Assembly (NCBI GenBank): GCA_954871525.1
Contig: OX940872.1
Coordinates: 10,997,180-11,061,179 of the forward strand
Length of the DNA: 64,000 bases
Direction of reading: 5' to 3'
Source of the DNA: Parietaria judaica
Lineage: Eukaryota; Streptophyta; Magnoliopsida; Rosales; Urticaceae
In this document: positions 31,660 to 45,345 of the stretch, one piece after another
Position numbering within the stretch: the first letter of the stretch is position 1
Layout of the letters: the number at the start of each line of letters is the position of its first letter
Notes under the pieces: generated by a model
The model's database searches: none
What the model was told of the DNA's origin: nothing
The model's input: only the letters and a program-made list of their open reading frames with translations
Position numbers and translations under genes: made by a program

Positions 31660-34455
31660 GATGCTATAAAACATAATAAGTTTCATAGAAGAAAGAAAAA
31701 TATGATTTCTACAAGACAATGATCCTATGAATAAGATAAATTACAAAAAAGGATGTGGATTCTTATTACTAATATTCAAAATTGACTCTATTCTAGTATA
31801 AAAGAGCTGAGTTTTATTTTGATTTGTTTTATCAATCTTTTCTTCATTTGTTTCATTATTGTAAAAATAGTTATTATAAGAACTGTATTTATTAAGAATT
31901 TTTTTTGTTGATTCAAAAAAAAAAAGAAAAAAAAAATTGTACACTTATTCTAGGAATATTACTGATATAGAGAAATATCTTTATATATATCCTTTGAATT
32001 AAAAAGTTTAGAAAATAATTTTCTTTACGAATTTGTTGAATATTTCGTATTTTTAATGTCTGTCTAATATTTTTTGAAAATGCCAATCTTTTATCATCAT
32101 AACTCATTTTGTTAAAACTAATATTTGTAGGCAGGCTTATCAATTTTATTTTTTTTGTCTTTTGAAATTGTTTCTATTTGATTTATTATTGTCTTTCTTC
32201 GATCAGTTAGATCGTGTATTTTTTTTTTATCAATGAAAAAGTTGTGAAATTCCTAGAGTCAATGTTAATTGATGATTCATGAATTATCTCATTATTTCTT
32301 ATGAAAGTTTTTTCTTTTTTGCTTTCATTCAATTCATCTATTTCTATTTGTCTCCATCCAAATAAAAACAATATAATTTGGTTAATTTTTGATAATTCGT
32401 TTATTTATTTTTTCTAAAGTGAATCTTTTTAATAAACCATTTTATTGTTTCTTTTGAGATATTTAGAAAAATTTTTATTCTTTCTTTTAAAATTATTATA
32501 ACTATAAAGCATTTCTTTTTCACTTTTATAAGTTTTTTTTTGAGTTCTTTAATAATGGGTTCAAAAAATGAAACTTTTTTTTCTTGGAGAACCAAAAGGA
32601 AGTTCAGTTTCCATTCCAAAAACGGTTAAAAAAAAAATCATGATTTTGGTCTTTATTTTTCATTGGATAGTTATAAGTTTCTGGTCGATTAAATTTCGAT
32701 TTGTGCCAAGGTTTCAAATGAAAAGGAAATAAGATTTTTATCTGAATACCGTCGCTTAACCAGTTTTTAGGAAATTCGGTTTCTGATAATTGAACGCCAT
32801 TATAGGTGCATTTAACATGCATTTCTCTCTTCCAATCTTTTAAATCCTCGGACCATTCGGGAAATTGAAAGAATATTATACGGCCAATATTTTTAAGTAT
32901 TATCAATGATGGTAATATAATATATTTTCTCAGAATTGAGTGGCTTACTAATAGAAGACCTCTTATTACTTGAGCAACTACAAGTCTGTCCCAGATTTCT
33001 CCTATTTCTATACGTGCTTCTTCTTTTCTTTTTTTTTTCTTCGTTTTTTTTAGTACTTTCTTCTGCCCTTGTCTCTGTATAATCTATAATTTTGAATTCT
33101 GGGTTTTTCCATATATAATTTTGTAAATAGTTTTTAATTGTCTCGGAAGAAATATCAAAATGAAAAGAAAGGTCTTTGTCTATTCGGTTCAAAAAAGTGG
33201 GAGAATATACGTTTGCTTCAAAAGCTTTCCAAATAACTGTTTTACGTCTTTGGGCTTGTATGGAGTCTGCGATTATGTCTCGATCAAAATCCGACTCTTG
33301 TGAATAACGTATTAAATAAATGCCGTCTGTTTCATCATTATTATTAGGATCTTGGGGAGTACTAGAAGTATTAGTATCTTCTAGGCCATCATTAAAAACT
33401 ACTACAATTTTTCTTTCTCTTGAATCAACGGGGCAAGTCATTTCCAAAAGGTCTTCGTTTTTTATCGCCTCCTCTTGTTCGAAATCGTAGATTAATTGGT
33501 ATGACCATTGAGGTATTTTTTTTTATTTCTTTTAGCCCAATAACAGGTTTTATTATGTCTTTATTGGTAGGATCCGCTTGAAGTCGTTTCAATATAAATT
33601 GAATTTTTATTTTTCGACATTCCGGATTAATTATTTCTTTTTTTAATGATTTTTTATCGTCAGATTCTAAGTTATTAAAAATAAGAAATAGATCCCGAAT
33701 CTTATTTTTACACTCTCTTTCTTTATAATTTTGTATATAAATTTTTTCTTCGATTGAAGGCGAAAACTTTTTTTTAATTTGTCCGCGAGACGCGCTATTC
33801 AAGAAAGGGTCGTATACCTTAGGTAAGTATTCTTTTTTTGTATTATTATTATATAATTTACATAATCTTTTTTTTTTTTTTTCGAGTATATCCAGAATAT
33901 GATAATTTCTTTTTAGATTTACAGTTTTATCTGGAGTCTTGATTCTATTTAGAAATTTAGTGTTTAGATATTTTCTTTTTTCTTTATTATTATAACTCCA
34001 ATTAGTATACAATTCATTGGGAGAGGGTTGCTTTAGTGTGAAGAGCGCAATCTTTCGGTATATCATTTCAAAAAAAATTGATAAACTGGGTGGATACGTC
34101 AACGATATTTTTTCTTTTCCATCACTTTGACATGTATGAAAAAAATATTGTGACATTTCATTTTTGAAATTTATAACATTTTCAAGTTGATTGTTTTTTA
34201 TATACCAAAATGTGCGATTCCATCCTTTATATTCGAAAAGAATAGTCAAGGGTGGTTGTAGGAGATCTTTTTTTTTCTTTAAATATTTCTAACTTCGAAT
34301 TTTCTTTATTCCGATCTACATCCAGATAATAAGTTTCATAAGTTTCATAAATTCGAGGGTCTAGCATATTCACATAGGTACATGATCCAATAACCACCCT
34401 TCCTTTTGTGATAGTTAAAAAAAAAATACTACGATGGTTCCATTGCTTTATATAT
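31660..34455 (-). pseudogene. ycf1: Plastid ycf1 (TIC214) 3' portion, nuclear copy
   Basis: Minus-strand frames form a broken ycf1 C-terminal region. In order they include EMSQYFFHTCQSDGKEKISL with TYPPSLSIFFEM (33425-34249), DSIQAQRRKTVIWKAFEANV (32893-33447), [20 protein letters not shown] with [16 protein letters not shown] (32604-32906), [17 protein letters not shown] (32401-32619) and STKKILNKYS...NNETNEEKIDKTNQN (31741-31944). Full ycf1 encodes a large inner-envelope protein of the plastid translocon; only about half its length is here. Many frameshifts occur at poly-A/T runs, and the 3' end is cut near 31660. This is a nuclear insertion of plastid DNA, not a working gene. The upstream limit near 34455 is approximate. 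Confidence 0.93.
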
Positions 34456-34469
34456 TAATTTCAATCTCG

Positions 34470-35900
34470 TGTGTTATTTAGCAATCCCAAAGTTTCTTTT
34501 TTTTCGTATTTTTTCAGAATAATATATATATTGTTAAGAATTTTTTGGTGTGAAAACTAAAAAGTTTGTGACGCTGAAATGGGTCTCCTGATCTATCAGA
34601 TAAAATACGAAATACCCTTTAATCTCATACTACTCTTTCGATACATAATTTAACAATTTTGGAAAAAGAAAAATTTTCCTATCGAATTCTAAGTGCCATG
34701 CTATTATTACTTAATATTCATATTTCATATATCGCGAAGGCATAGTCTTGTCTTCTTTTTTCTCTCAAATCAAATAAAAAACTCATTGGCGCCAAGCGTG
34801 AGGGAATGCTAGACGTTTGGTAATTTCTCCTCCGACCAGAATAAAAGATCCCATTGAAGCGGCTAATCCCATGCATATTGTTTGTACGTCTGGTTGTACA
34901 AATTGCATAGTATCATAAATACCTAATCCAGGTATTACCCATCCGCCGGGAGAGTTTATAAACAAATACAGATCTGGAGTATTATCCTCTATACTGAGAT
35001 ATATCATAAGACCAATAAGTTGATTCGAGATCTCGTCATCAACCTCTTGGCCTAAAAAAAGTAATCTTTCGCGATAAAGTCGGTTGAGTGGGACAAAATC
35101 GTCTCCCTTGCGGAACCGTACATGCATTTTTTAACGCATACGGTTCAATCCAAATCGCGAAAAAAAAATAATCAATGTGTAGATTTGAGTTTTTTTCTTT
35201 ATTATTTATAATAAAGAAAAAAAATTCACTAAACTTAACTTATTGGACTAACTTTTCATTGATGTATTCTTTCATCGGAATTCAATCTAAATCACGATGT
35301 AATTGTCTTGTTCCTCAATGGTCTTCTTGAATTCTTTTAGGTTTATGCTCTACTCCGAGTAAATATCTGATCGGTTTTGATTTGTATATATAGGACAAAT
35401 GTCCGAATACTACGTCTTTTGGCTATGTCTCCCGCCAAATATTCAATGCATTCATCATATTACTCAATATATTACCAGTTTGCGATCACTTCTATTTATT
35501 TCGATTTCTTTTTTTATTATAAATTGAATAGACTATTAGATAATATTAAATAGAATATGATATTGTAAGTAGAAATCATAGCTCCAATTGGTTTTTTCTA
35601 AACGGAGCCTGTATACTTCATTTTATTGTTCGAACCAAGGCAACCCTAAATTATTATAATTTGTAATATTAATCTGTATATTCCCTAAAAAATAGATTTC
35701 ATTTTTTCTTCATTGCATTTCACGCTCCAAATTTTTGATGATTCACTCAATCAGGGAAAGGGAGGATATCTCAATTGGGTAAGAGAACGGGGAAATACCG
35801 TATAACCAAATATATCCGACAAGTCGCACTATATGTCAACCCACGATGCATCTTCGTCTCCAGGATTTCGAAAAGGTACTTGTGGAACACCAATAGGCAT
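34470..35900 (-). pseudogene. clpP: Plastid clpP (exons 1-2, intron 1, part of intron 2), nuclear copy
   Basis: Exon 1 is at 35830-35900 (71 bp; MPIGVPQVPFRNPGDEDASW), intron 1 at about 35087-35829 and exon 2 at about 34795-35086 (292 bp; [15 protein letters not shown]...LAFPHA). The start of intron 2 runs on to roughly 34470. The catalytic serine context [11 protein letters not shown] is intact in exon 2. Exon 3, which carries the catalytic histidine region, is absent. The two-intron layout is the ancestral plastid form. ClpP is the proteolytic core subunit of the stromal Clp protease. The insert ends inside intron 2, so the copy cannot make a product. Its orientation opposite to psbB matches the plastome. 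Confidence 0.93.
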
Positions 35901-36664
<764 letters not shown>

Positions 36665-39600
36665 TAAATGGTGTTATTCAGTCTTGAAAGTTTTGTGTTA
36701 CATACTAGTATTAAGTAATATTTTTTTAGGATATTCTACTTAATTTTGTCATTTAAATTATATAATTATGTTAAGAGTATTATGTTGGTCGGCTCAGTTT
36801 GGCCATTCGAGTGTAACCGTTTGTTCTTTTTAAATGACCAAATGAAAAAATAGCCAATAAGTATATTTTTTTTCTCAAAAGAGAGAAAGTTGGACTCGGT
36901 GAAGATTTGGCGACAGTTCCCGCTACGAGAATGATTTTGGGACTGGCCATAACATTTTGTCGATTTTTTAAGTTTCTTAGATCTTTTTACTGAAATTCTG
37001 GTTATCGCCTTTTGCTCACTAGCGGGATTTTCCCTTCACCTTCCTTTGCATTGCATGAATATAGTCTCCTTCTATGAGCAAATTAATCTTTAGGCAAAAA
37101 CTATCTATATTTAGTCGACCAGAAATCCTATTTATTCGGCAAGTTTCTGAACTTTTAGTCGTATTGTGATAGACCGGTCGTTACGTAAAGTAAAGGGGTG
37201 CTTAGGTAACTTAGTATTTAACTATTTATGTTTACGACCTCTGACTCATGTCTTTTCTATTTTCTAATTATGTCATTGAGTTATTTTTCTTAGGTCAGTG
37301 AATTATTGATCTATGTTGGTTAAGTTGGTCATTCATATAGGTACCGTTTTGGCTTAGGAAGAGTTTATGTTTTGCTTTCTTTCTTTTGACTCGATGAGAC
37401 TTTCGGCCGGGCCCTCAAGGGAACGTACTGCTCTTGATCTTGTTTTTGGGGATAAAGTATCCAGCGATTTATCGGTTTGGTGAATACCCTTCGGGCTTAA
37501 GCGTTATACCGTACCGGGACTTTACATAGTGGAACCATAACTGTTAGCGTGAATGTTACTAAGCTAATTACTTCGTCGATGGCTGATTACTGTTTTGAGT
37601 TATAGAACCGAACTGATTAGTGCGTGTATCGGCGCAGAGAAAGGGGCAAAGAGGGAAAATGATGTTTTAATTTAAGTCCTCTATTATTATTATTTTACAT
37701 TTAAATGTCGTCAAGGTTATATCAGGTAATTAGCAATAAGCCTAATTAAGTTTAGGAAGGCCATATAGGCGCACCGTTGGGCAGCCGTCAGGGGCGTGAT
37801 TTTGTTTGATTAGTTTTGTACCTCGAAGACATCATCGGAGAGCGTTTGTCTTACTCTCGAGGAAAAGTCGTGTTTTCGGGATGCAACACATCTTTGAATT
37901 CTGTTCGGCTTGATTTATTTGTGTTTTAAATTCTTGAATGAGGGCTTCCTATGATTTACTCAAATTCTAACTTTAAGTTGACGATGATACTTTTGTTAGG
38001 CTTTGAAGCCTTTAACCATGTTCCTATCTGTACTCTGCTTGCCAATTGTAACGACATGTCCCGAAATTCTGGAAAACGATAACGAAATGAAAAGGTTTTC
38101 GTTTCACATTTCTCCGAAACACGAAAACCGGTCTACGTTTCCACCGAATTCCCCAAAATTGATAAAGATCGAAAATTATAAATGAGCCATTGGAGCAGGG
38201 TGTTGTGTTATAAGATACTGAATATCGCCATTTTAGTATTTTTATAATTTTTCTTTCCAAGTAAATTATTCTAGAGTGCGAAGATACTGCATGTATCAAA
38301 ATTCGGTATTTAATAGTGGTGCAATTAGTTTTCCTAGTCGCATTAATAACTTCAAAGAATAGTGGTGTGCAATTAGTTTTCAAAGAATATGACAATAATA
38401 ATAGGTTAGAGATTAGTAAACGCTATATTTATTATATAAGTATAAAATATAAATCAATATACTATACTATACAATATAAAATAAAAATATGTGAATATTC
38501 AATTATTATCGTTGCATTTGGTTTCATTCGGTATGGATATTTTTTACTATCGATTTAAAATTCGATTTACGGCTGTTTTTGTTCACCCCAAAGTCCGAGG
38601 AAGAGCCGAGCATTTTCTTGGTTGACCAGAAGTCTAAAACAAATAATTTCATATTTTGTTCTTTGCATTCTCATTATTCTATCTCTTATCATCCTATAGC
38701 CAAACATATAAGGTTGATCGAAGGATTTTATATAAAACTAAAAATCATCTCCCAACCTCTTATTCCCAATATGTTACGTGTTACCACAAAATATAGCAAG
38801 AACGAAAAAAAAAAGAAGAAAAAAAAAGGGTAATTTTAGCCGTTCTTAATGCATGTCATCATGATTATTTTTTGTTTTTGTTTTTGTTTTTTGTTGTTTT
38901 TTTTTTTGTGTGTGTATGATCTTGTTATCATGTCCAAGAGCAAATGATAATCTTAATAATGTGATTCTAACAGACTTGCATCCCAAGCATATTTGGTCAA
39001 AAGTAGCAAATTTGCAGTAAGAAGATTTTACTTAAGAAGCAATTTTGTAATTAATGATTAGCGATCAACATGAACTTTTTTATTTTTATTTTATAGATAA
39101 CCATTTCTCACGTGAGAGTTTACTTGACCGAATTTCTTCAGTCTCCTTCGAACGGGACGTCCGTACCTTTTTCAAAGGTTTGTGTAAAACCGAAAAACAA
39201 TTGCGAAGATTTCAATAGTCGTAGCTGAACTCACAAAAATAACCGTAACAATATGTATCTACAACAATGATTCCATGGAGAAAATAATCAAGCTTAAAAA
39301 TTTGTCTCATTTTTGTACCTGCGAATAACCATATTCACGAAAAAGGCGTGAATAAGATAAAACTTGGAAGGTTGCCTGATGACGTGTGTGCGCAAGCCAT
39401 TGTTGTAACTCGGAAAAATAGCCAATACCGGAAACAATACAAAAAGCTTCTCAAGAGTAACTTCGTGGTACTTAAAAAAAAAACTTTACGATAAGTTAGT
39501 AAAACTTATCATTTCAAAATTGGCATGAACTGTGTTATGAACTGTGTTCTCATTAAGAATTGGAGATAATAAATGTGTGACCTATTTGATGTACTCTAAT

Positions 39601-41949
39601 AAATGTTTACAAGTATTGATCAATCAATTTCAGTTTATATATTGAAGTTTGAAGATGTGTGGGTCTTTTTTTATTTTTTTGAAAAAGCAGATGTGTGGGT
39701 CTATTATGTCAACTTTTATACTTATATCTTTCAACCATCTTTAATTCTCACTCTGACTTTCCAATTTTAATTTTCAATTTTCATGTGACTAAATACATTT
39801 ATAACAAAAGTATGCACCTCATAATTACGCTAAGTTAGTGTATGCTAAATGTTTCTCTATTTCTTTACAAAAGAAGATTCTGAACGTAACTTCTTAATGG
39901 AACCGACGTAAATTATAGATATATAATAGGGAAAAACTAACTAGTATTATTACATCATAAGAATCGACAAATACATTCTAAGAAATTTTAAAAACAATAC
40001 AATTTACTATTAATTACAAAAAAAATATCATAAAACCTTAAATAGCTTTAGCATACCACTCATTTCCATTTCCAAAACGAAGATCGATTTTTTTTTTTTC
40101 ATCTCCTACAACAACAACGACTTTAGAAAGTGAAACAAGTGCTTCAACTTTCCATAGTTCAAGTCATGACATAAGTATTTAATATTTAACTTTTTTTGGC
40201 ATAAGTAATTTTTTCACGATTGAAATTCTCAATGTCTACTATTTAGTTTCATTTTGAAAATTCCGTGAAAATATGACATTAAATGAAATTTATAATTGTT
40301 ATTTTTCCTTTTTAGTATAACAAACTTGAACAACAAATAGATGACGAGAAATAAAATAATAAGTATTGAAAACTCTTACCGAGTCCATGAGAACTTTTGC
40401 CGGCTATTAATCCTAATTATAACAACTATACTCTAAATATGGTAGACGTTATTTGACTATTTCTCATGCATTACATGTTTGTACACATTTTTTTTTCTCA
40501 TTTGACGTGTTCTTCTACAAAATTAAAATCTTAATTTGTTTCTAGTTCTCCTATATATATATATATATTATAAATTAAATGAGATTTTACTTTTTTTGCT
40601 TCCATTTAGTCATTACATTAGTGCCGACATTATCATTCTTGACAGAATAATAGTGATGCAATTATTTTTACATAAAAAGTATATATGATTAATTATAATG
40701 ACCTTGCTTCGCGCATGCCATAGAATAAATACAGGACTATTCTTGAATCATATATTCACCTTGAAATGACGCAATTGCAATAATACAGTTTATGGTCATT
40801 ATTATTTATTGATGATAAAAAATGAAAAGGAAATTATTTATCATATATGTCTTCTTAGTAATTAGACTTTCTTATATTAAGGCAAAAAATTCAGAGAGGG
40901 AATAAGTTTTGTTTTCTTCTTCTTATGGCTGCTTCAAAAATAAATAAATAAAATTGCTCAAAATACTTATACAATGGTGATGATGTTTAAGCATGAGAAT
41001 TGGTGATGATGTGTTTATCATGATCGTTTGGTTATCATCTTGAAAAGTCTTTTTTTGTGCTTTTAAATGTAAATAGTAGAAAAAAAATTAATGATTTAGA
41101 ATGTTTGGTAAATTATTGTGATGAGATTTGATTTTTTTTTTCTTCTAAAAAGATCGGGTTATTGTATCAATAGATTTGAAAAGTGAATTTATGGTATTTT
41201 GTAAAAAAATATTCTTTTTTTTTTCTTCAATCATTCTTTTTATCTACACTTATTATTGTATGTGACTTTGCACTATGTCTTGTATATGTTATTAAATTTA
41301 TGTTGTTATATTTTCTCTTTTGACGATGTTTAAAAAATATATATTTTTTGAAATATGTTTGTTTATGTTTTCTAAATTCAAATTCTAGAAAACAAAACAG
41401 AATGTTTAGTTATTTTATTTAGAAAATAAATTTAGAATAATCCTTTCTGGCTTTGAAATTTGCGTTGAACAGAAAACAAATAAAAATATTTTTCTACTTT
41501 ATCTCAGTTTCTTTCTTTCTTTCTATTTCTTTCTTTCTCCTAACATAACTACATTAATATATATTTTATTATTTTTCTTTTTATCTAACATTTAAAATTC
41601 TAAAATTAACTACGAATTTGAGATGGACTCATAATATATATCGTGTGAACGTTTATGCCGAAAATAATCAAATGATAAGTGTGGAGCAATAATTTTGATG
41701 TATTTGCTAAAAATACTATTGTTATTTTTTAATACCGTGGAACAACATAACCAAAAAAATATTTAAAATATTCTAAAAATATAATTTTAAATTTAGTTTT
41801 TGAATTAAAAGTAAAATAAACAAAAAACATAACCAAATGACATCAATTCACGTGTTTGATCGATTAATTAATATGAGGCAATATCACTAATGCACTTTGA
41901 ATTTATCTTTATATTCCCTTAATTTTTTTAAATCAATTTTTTCCATGAA

Positions 41950-41984
<35 letters not shown>

Positions 41985-43842
41985 TCATATTATTCTCTGT
42001 TTTTTTTATATATGTTTGCCTTCTTTTTCTTTTACCCATAAATTCTTTCTTACCTTTAATTATTAGTCTCTCGATTCTCGAAAGTGATACAACACAGACG
42101 TTAAGAGCGTATTAATAATTTTTACTCTTTAATGATTTCTGTTAAAGTGTCCAACTAATCTAGTGTGGACATTAAAAAAAATTAAAAATGAAAACATAGT
42201 GCAATGTAGAACCACCGACCAAGCATACACTTAGTGCCACACACTACTATTAATCCAATTTAGTAGGTTTCGTGATTTCAGATTTAGCCTAACAATGCCA
42301 ATTACATTTGTTAAAATACCATATTAATTATAAAAAAGAATTCAATTTATAATATATCATTACATAAAAAAAACAAAATAATGAATCATGTACTATAAAT
42401 TAATATATGAACGATATTTCCCACGCAGTTAGTAAGCATGGTAATGCACAACAATTGAGAAGAAAATATTATAGCTGACATATTTATCGTATATATATAT
42501 ATATATTTATATTCAATAAACATAGGTCATATCATCAATATTTGGCCAAGATAATTATGCCGTGTGACCCTTGCTTACTAGGAGTTTAAGCAACTTGGCT
42601 ATAACTTTCTTATAAGATAAGCATTTCAGAGAAAAAGACAATATACTAAATTCCAAAGCTGAATATATTTATATACACATATATGTCTTGATAATATCTT
42701 GATAAATTCCAAAACTTTCTATACGATAATGTTGTTTATGTCTTGATAATATCTTGGATTATGTTTTAGATATTAGAAAGATATGGGATTTTAATTTTGA
42801 ATTTTAAAATTGATATCTTGTATTTTGTCATTTTATCCCGAATTTTATATCGGTCCTAGTTCCCTATTTGAAAAACATAGGATTTTTTATAACCCGGAAC
42901 CTGAACACCGGAGAAAAATGATTGTCCCAGATTTTTCAGGACATGGATTTGTCTGGGTTCTGGCTTCACCCTTAAGATTATGAATATAAAATTCCGAGGG
43001 CTCAGTATTTTGAGAACGGCGGACAAGTGTAAATTAATATAATTATATATAAAAACTGAAAATAATTTTTTTAAATAGATTTGAAGCAAGTTGTCTGTGT
43101 ACTGTGTACATATTGATCAATTAGTATAGAGAGACGATAGTTATTGTTTTGATCAAAATTATATAAACCCTATCTACCAAACAAGTATATGTGTGTGTGT
43201 TTGCATCAAAATATTTAAAATCGATCCACCGAAAAAGTACAAACACGTTTAATTAATGCAGAGACATGAAAAATAAATCGAAGATATTTCGAAAATATAT
43301 TTAAAGATATTGTTTTGTCTGTAGCACGATTTTCTGAATGGTAGACATAAATAATTACGTCATTCTCAGATTTCTCGTGTTTTTCATTCATTCGTCCAAC
43401 TAACAATCCCAAACCCTTCGCTTTCATTTTATTATTTTGAATTATCTGCCAAATAAAAATGGAAAATAGACACGATTTACAAAATAATAATAATTATAAT
43501 AATTAGAAAAACAAAGGACGTATCATTATCATTATGTTACATTATCATCATATTCATCACCATCTAAATAAATTAACTAAAAGCATCGGAATATTTCAAT
43601 TTTTCAACACCAAATTTACACAAATTTAACTTCTACGCAAAGTCTTGCTAAATATATATAAGTAACATAAATAATTAATTACCATAAATATATATCATTC
43701 CAACAAATATATCCAATATAAACTTACAAAATCATCCCTGACGATTATGCCCCTCGAAATATATATATATATATATATATATCTTTTTTTATCAAAATGT
43801 AACTCAATAATTTAAATTTAAACTATTTTTTATGTAATACCG
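36665..43842. other. Gene-poor AT-rich stretch (7.2 kb)
   Basis: I recognise no protein gene or RNA gene. GC-richer pieces at 36880-37640 and 37740-38200 may be decayed repeats. Open frames at 38003-38833 have no family resemblance. Microsatellite-like TA runs occur at 40551-40568, 41949-41980, 42489-42508 and 43759-43782. Multi-exon genes with short exons could be missed by eye here. Confidence 0.4.
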
Positions 43843-44526
43843 CTATTGACATGCCGTTACCGCCACGCTTGTGTAATCTTTGCAGCTCAAGGCGTTGAGC
43901 AGCCTCCACGAGGCCCCTCCGCCGCTGACTCGGCTCACCGATGAATTCCCTCCGACTTCGGAACCCCGGCGAGCCTGCCGGCTCTTGATGTCGCCGAGCT
44001 CCATCTCTGCCGGAATCTTCATCACCCCAAACACCCTCACCGCCGACCACCTCGGTCTCGCTGCCTTCTTTGCCGGCGAAGCTGGCTCGGCTCTCTTTGC
44101 CTGGGCCGTCCTGGCCGAGAAGCAGTTCGATGCTCGCCGGAGCTTCTGGTAGTCCAACGACCGGCTGTTGCGCATGATCACCCCGGGCTTCAGCTCGTCC
44201 TTCGACGCGCTCTTCAGCTCCGACAGCGACTCCGAGCGCCGGCGAAGCGCCGGAGGGGGCTCGAGCTTAGGGTTTTCGCCGGAGGGGATGAGCCTCCCGC
44301 AGAAAATGATGTCCTCGGCCGAGCACATGTCGGTAATGGAGCCGCCATTGAAGTCGTTGAAGAACTCGAAAAACTCCTGCGGCTCCGACGACGACCCCCG
44401 GCCGCTGTTGGAGCACGACGTGGTTTGGTCGTTGTGTAGGGGAAGCTCGGAGAGAGAGAGGGCTTCATCTTCTTCTTCTTCGTGATGATCGAAGGTGTAA
44501 TTGATATCAGTTTCAATGTTTTCCAT
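43843..44526 (-). CDS. Plant-specific protein, UCP031279/DUF1645-type
   Basis: A 227-residue intron-free frame starting MENIETDINYTFD, with stop at 43843. Features in order: a His/Glu acidic N-terminus, SLSELPL (25-30 region), EFFEFFNDF (51-59), MCSAEDIIFCGRLIP (67-81), a RRRSESLSELKSA serine patch (96-107), RNSRSLDYQKLRRAS (119-133), a Lys/Arg-rich stretch, VFGVMKIPAEMELGDIKSRQ (165-184) and ASWRLLNALSCKDYTSVAVT (205-224). The E/D-x-I-F-x-G-x-L-x-P motif and the C-terminal MEL-DI-RQ and W-LL-ALSC blocks resemble small plant proteins catalogued as UCP031279 (such as At1g10140) and the DUF1645 group, by recall. The function is unknown. The start is the first ATG after an AT-rich leader, and a TATA-like run lies ~130 bp upstream. 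Confidence 0.8.
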   Translation of the reverse strand: MENIETDINYTFDHHEEEEDEALSLSELPLHNDQTTSCSNSGRGSSSEPQEFFEFFNDFNGGSITDMCSAEDIIFCGRLIPSGENPKLEPPPALRRRSESLSELKSASKDELKPGVIMRNSRSLDYQKLRRASNCFSARTAQAKRAEPASPAKKAARPRWSAVRVFGVMKIPAEMELGDIKSRQARRGSEVGGNSSVSRVSGGGASWRLLNALSCKDYTSVAVTACQ

Positions 44527-44649
44527 GTCTGGAACGATGGATTGAAAGGAAGTATTGAAAATTTGAAGAAGAAGAAGAAGAGTAATGGAGATGGGGAAAA
44601 TGTTTTAGCTTGGGAATTTCCTTGGTGAGGGTTTTTGGACATATATTTG

Positions 44650-44664
44650 TATATATATAGGCAA
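44650..44664 (-). promoter_or_regulatory. Possible TATA box of the UCP031279-like gene
   Basis: On the minus strand 'CCTATATATATAC' lies about 130 bp upstream of the ATG at 44526. Position and composition fit a core promoter, but AT-rich DNA makes such words common. Confidence 0.4.
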
Positions 44665-45089
44665 ATTATTATGTGATGTCATGTTATATAATAGTAATAG
44701 TATTAAGTATCATTGGGTTATTTGCGGCATAAATATCCAATTTTGTGTCAAGTATGTATCGGCGTATTTTTTTTTTGGCAGTCAATGTCGAGTTAACGTA
44801 TGTTAAGTTAGACACACGCACATCTTTTGCTTGATAAAAGTGTTGAATAATTAATGCTTTTAGAGTTTGATCTTAGACGTACACATGTCTGTTATGTAAA
44901 ATACCTTAATTATGATATTGGCACAATTGGATATTGCTACCGCAGGCTTTACGAAATCAATCGAATCATATCGAATCAGATAGATATCCTTCAACACAAC
45001 ATAGGTCATCGAAAAGATCTCGGAGACACACAAAAACACAAAAGCCATGATCTTTCATAATATGGATTCCTATTCGAAGAGTGCATAAC
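44665..45089. other. Intergenic DNA with a GCGGCATAA-type motif
   Basis: No gene recognised. 'ttatttgcggcataaatatcc' near 44719 belongs to the motif repeated across the window. 'gttaacgtatgttaa' at ~44793 has a relative near 45974. Confidence 0.45.
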
Positions 45090-45345
45090 CGCACGGATAA
45101 GCTCACACTAACCCGTCAATTTGGGATCCGATTTGGATTTTCCTTGGAGGAAGGAATTGGAATGTAATACTATTGATTTATACAAATACAAAAGAAAAGG
45201 TTCTTTAATGATTCAAATGATGTCCCTACAGGATATGGATAGAGAAAGAAGAAGAAAAAAACCCAAATATTTCACATAGTATTTTTTCTTTAAAAAATTA
45301 ATCTCATTTATTTCATACCTTTCGCTCGATGAGAAAATGAGTCAG
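45090..45345. other. Possible plastid inverted-repeat fragment (noncoding)
   Basis: The stretch with 'cgcacggataagctcacact', 'tgggatccgatttgg', 'aaaaggttctttaatgattc' and 'gatgagaaaatgagtcagat' resembles plastid DNA I recall from the inverted repeat near ycf2, with many substitutions. It has no frame. If correct it is a second, older plastid insertion. The similarity is from memory and unverified. Confidence 0.4.

Noticed and set aside
38003..38833. Open frames of 60-123 codons on both strands
   Set aside because: No recognisable motifs, AT-rich, partly poly-Lys; treated as chance frames.
43880..44485. Plus-strand frames over the UCP031279-like gene
   Set aside because: Antisense shadows; the minus-strand frame has the conserved motifs and a good start.
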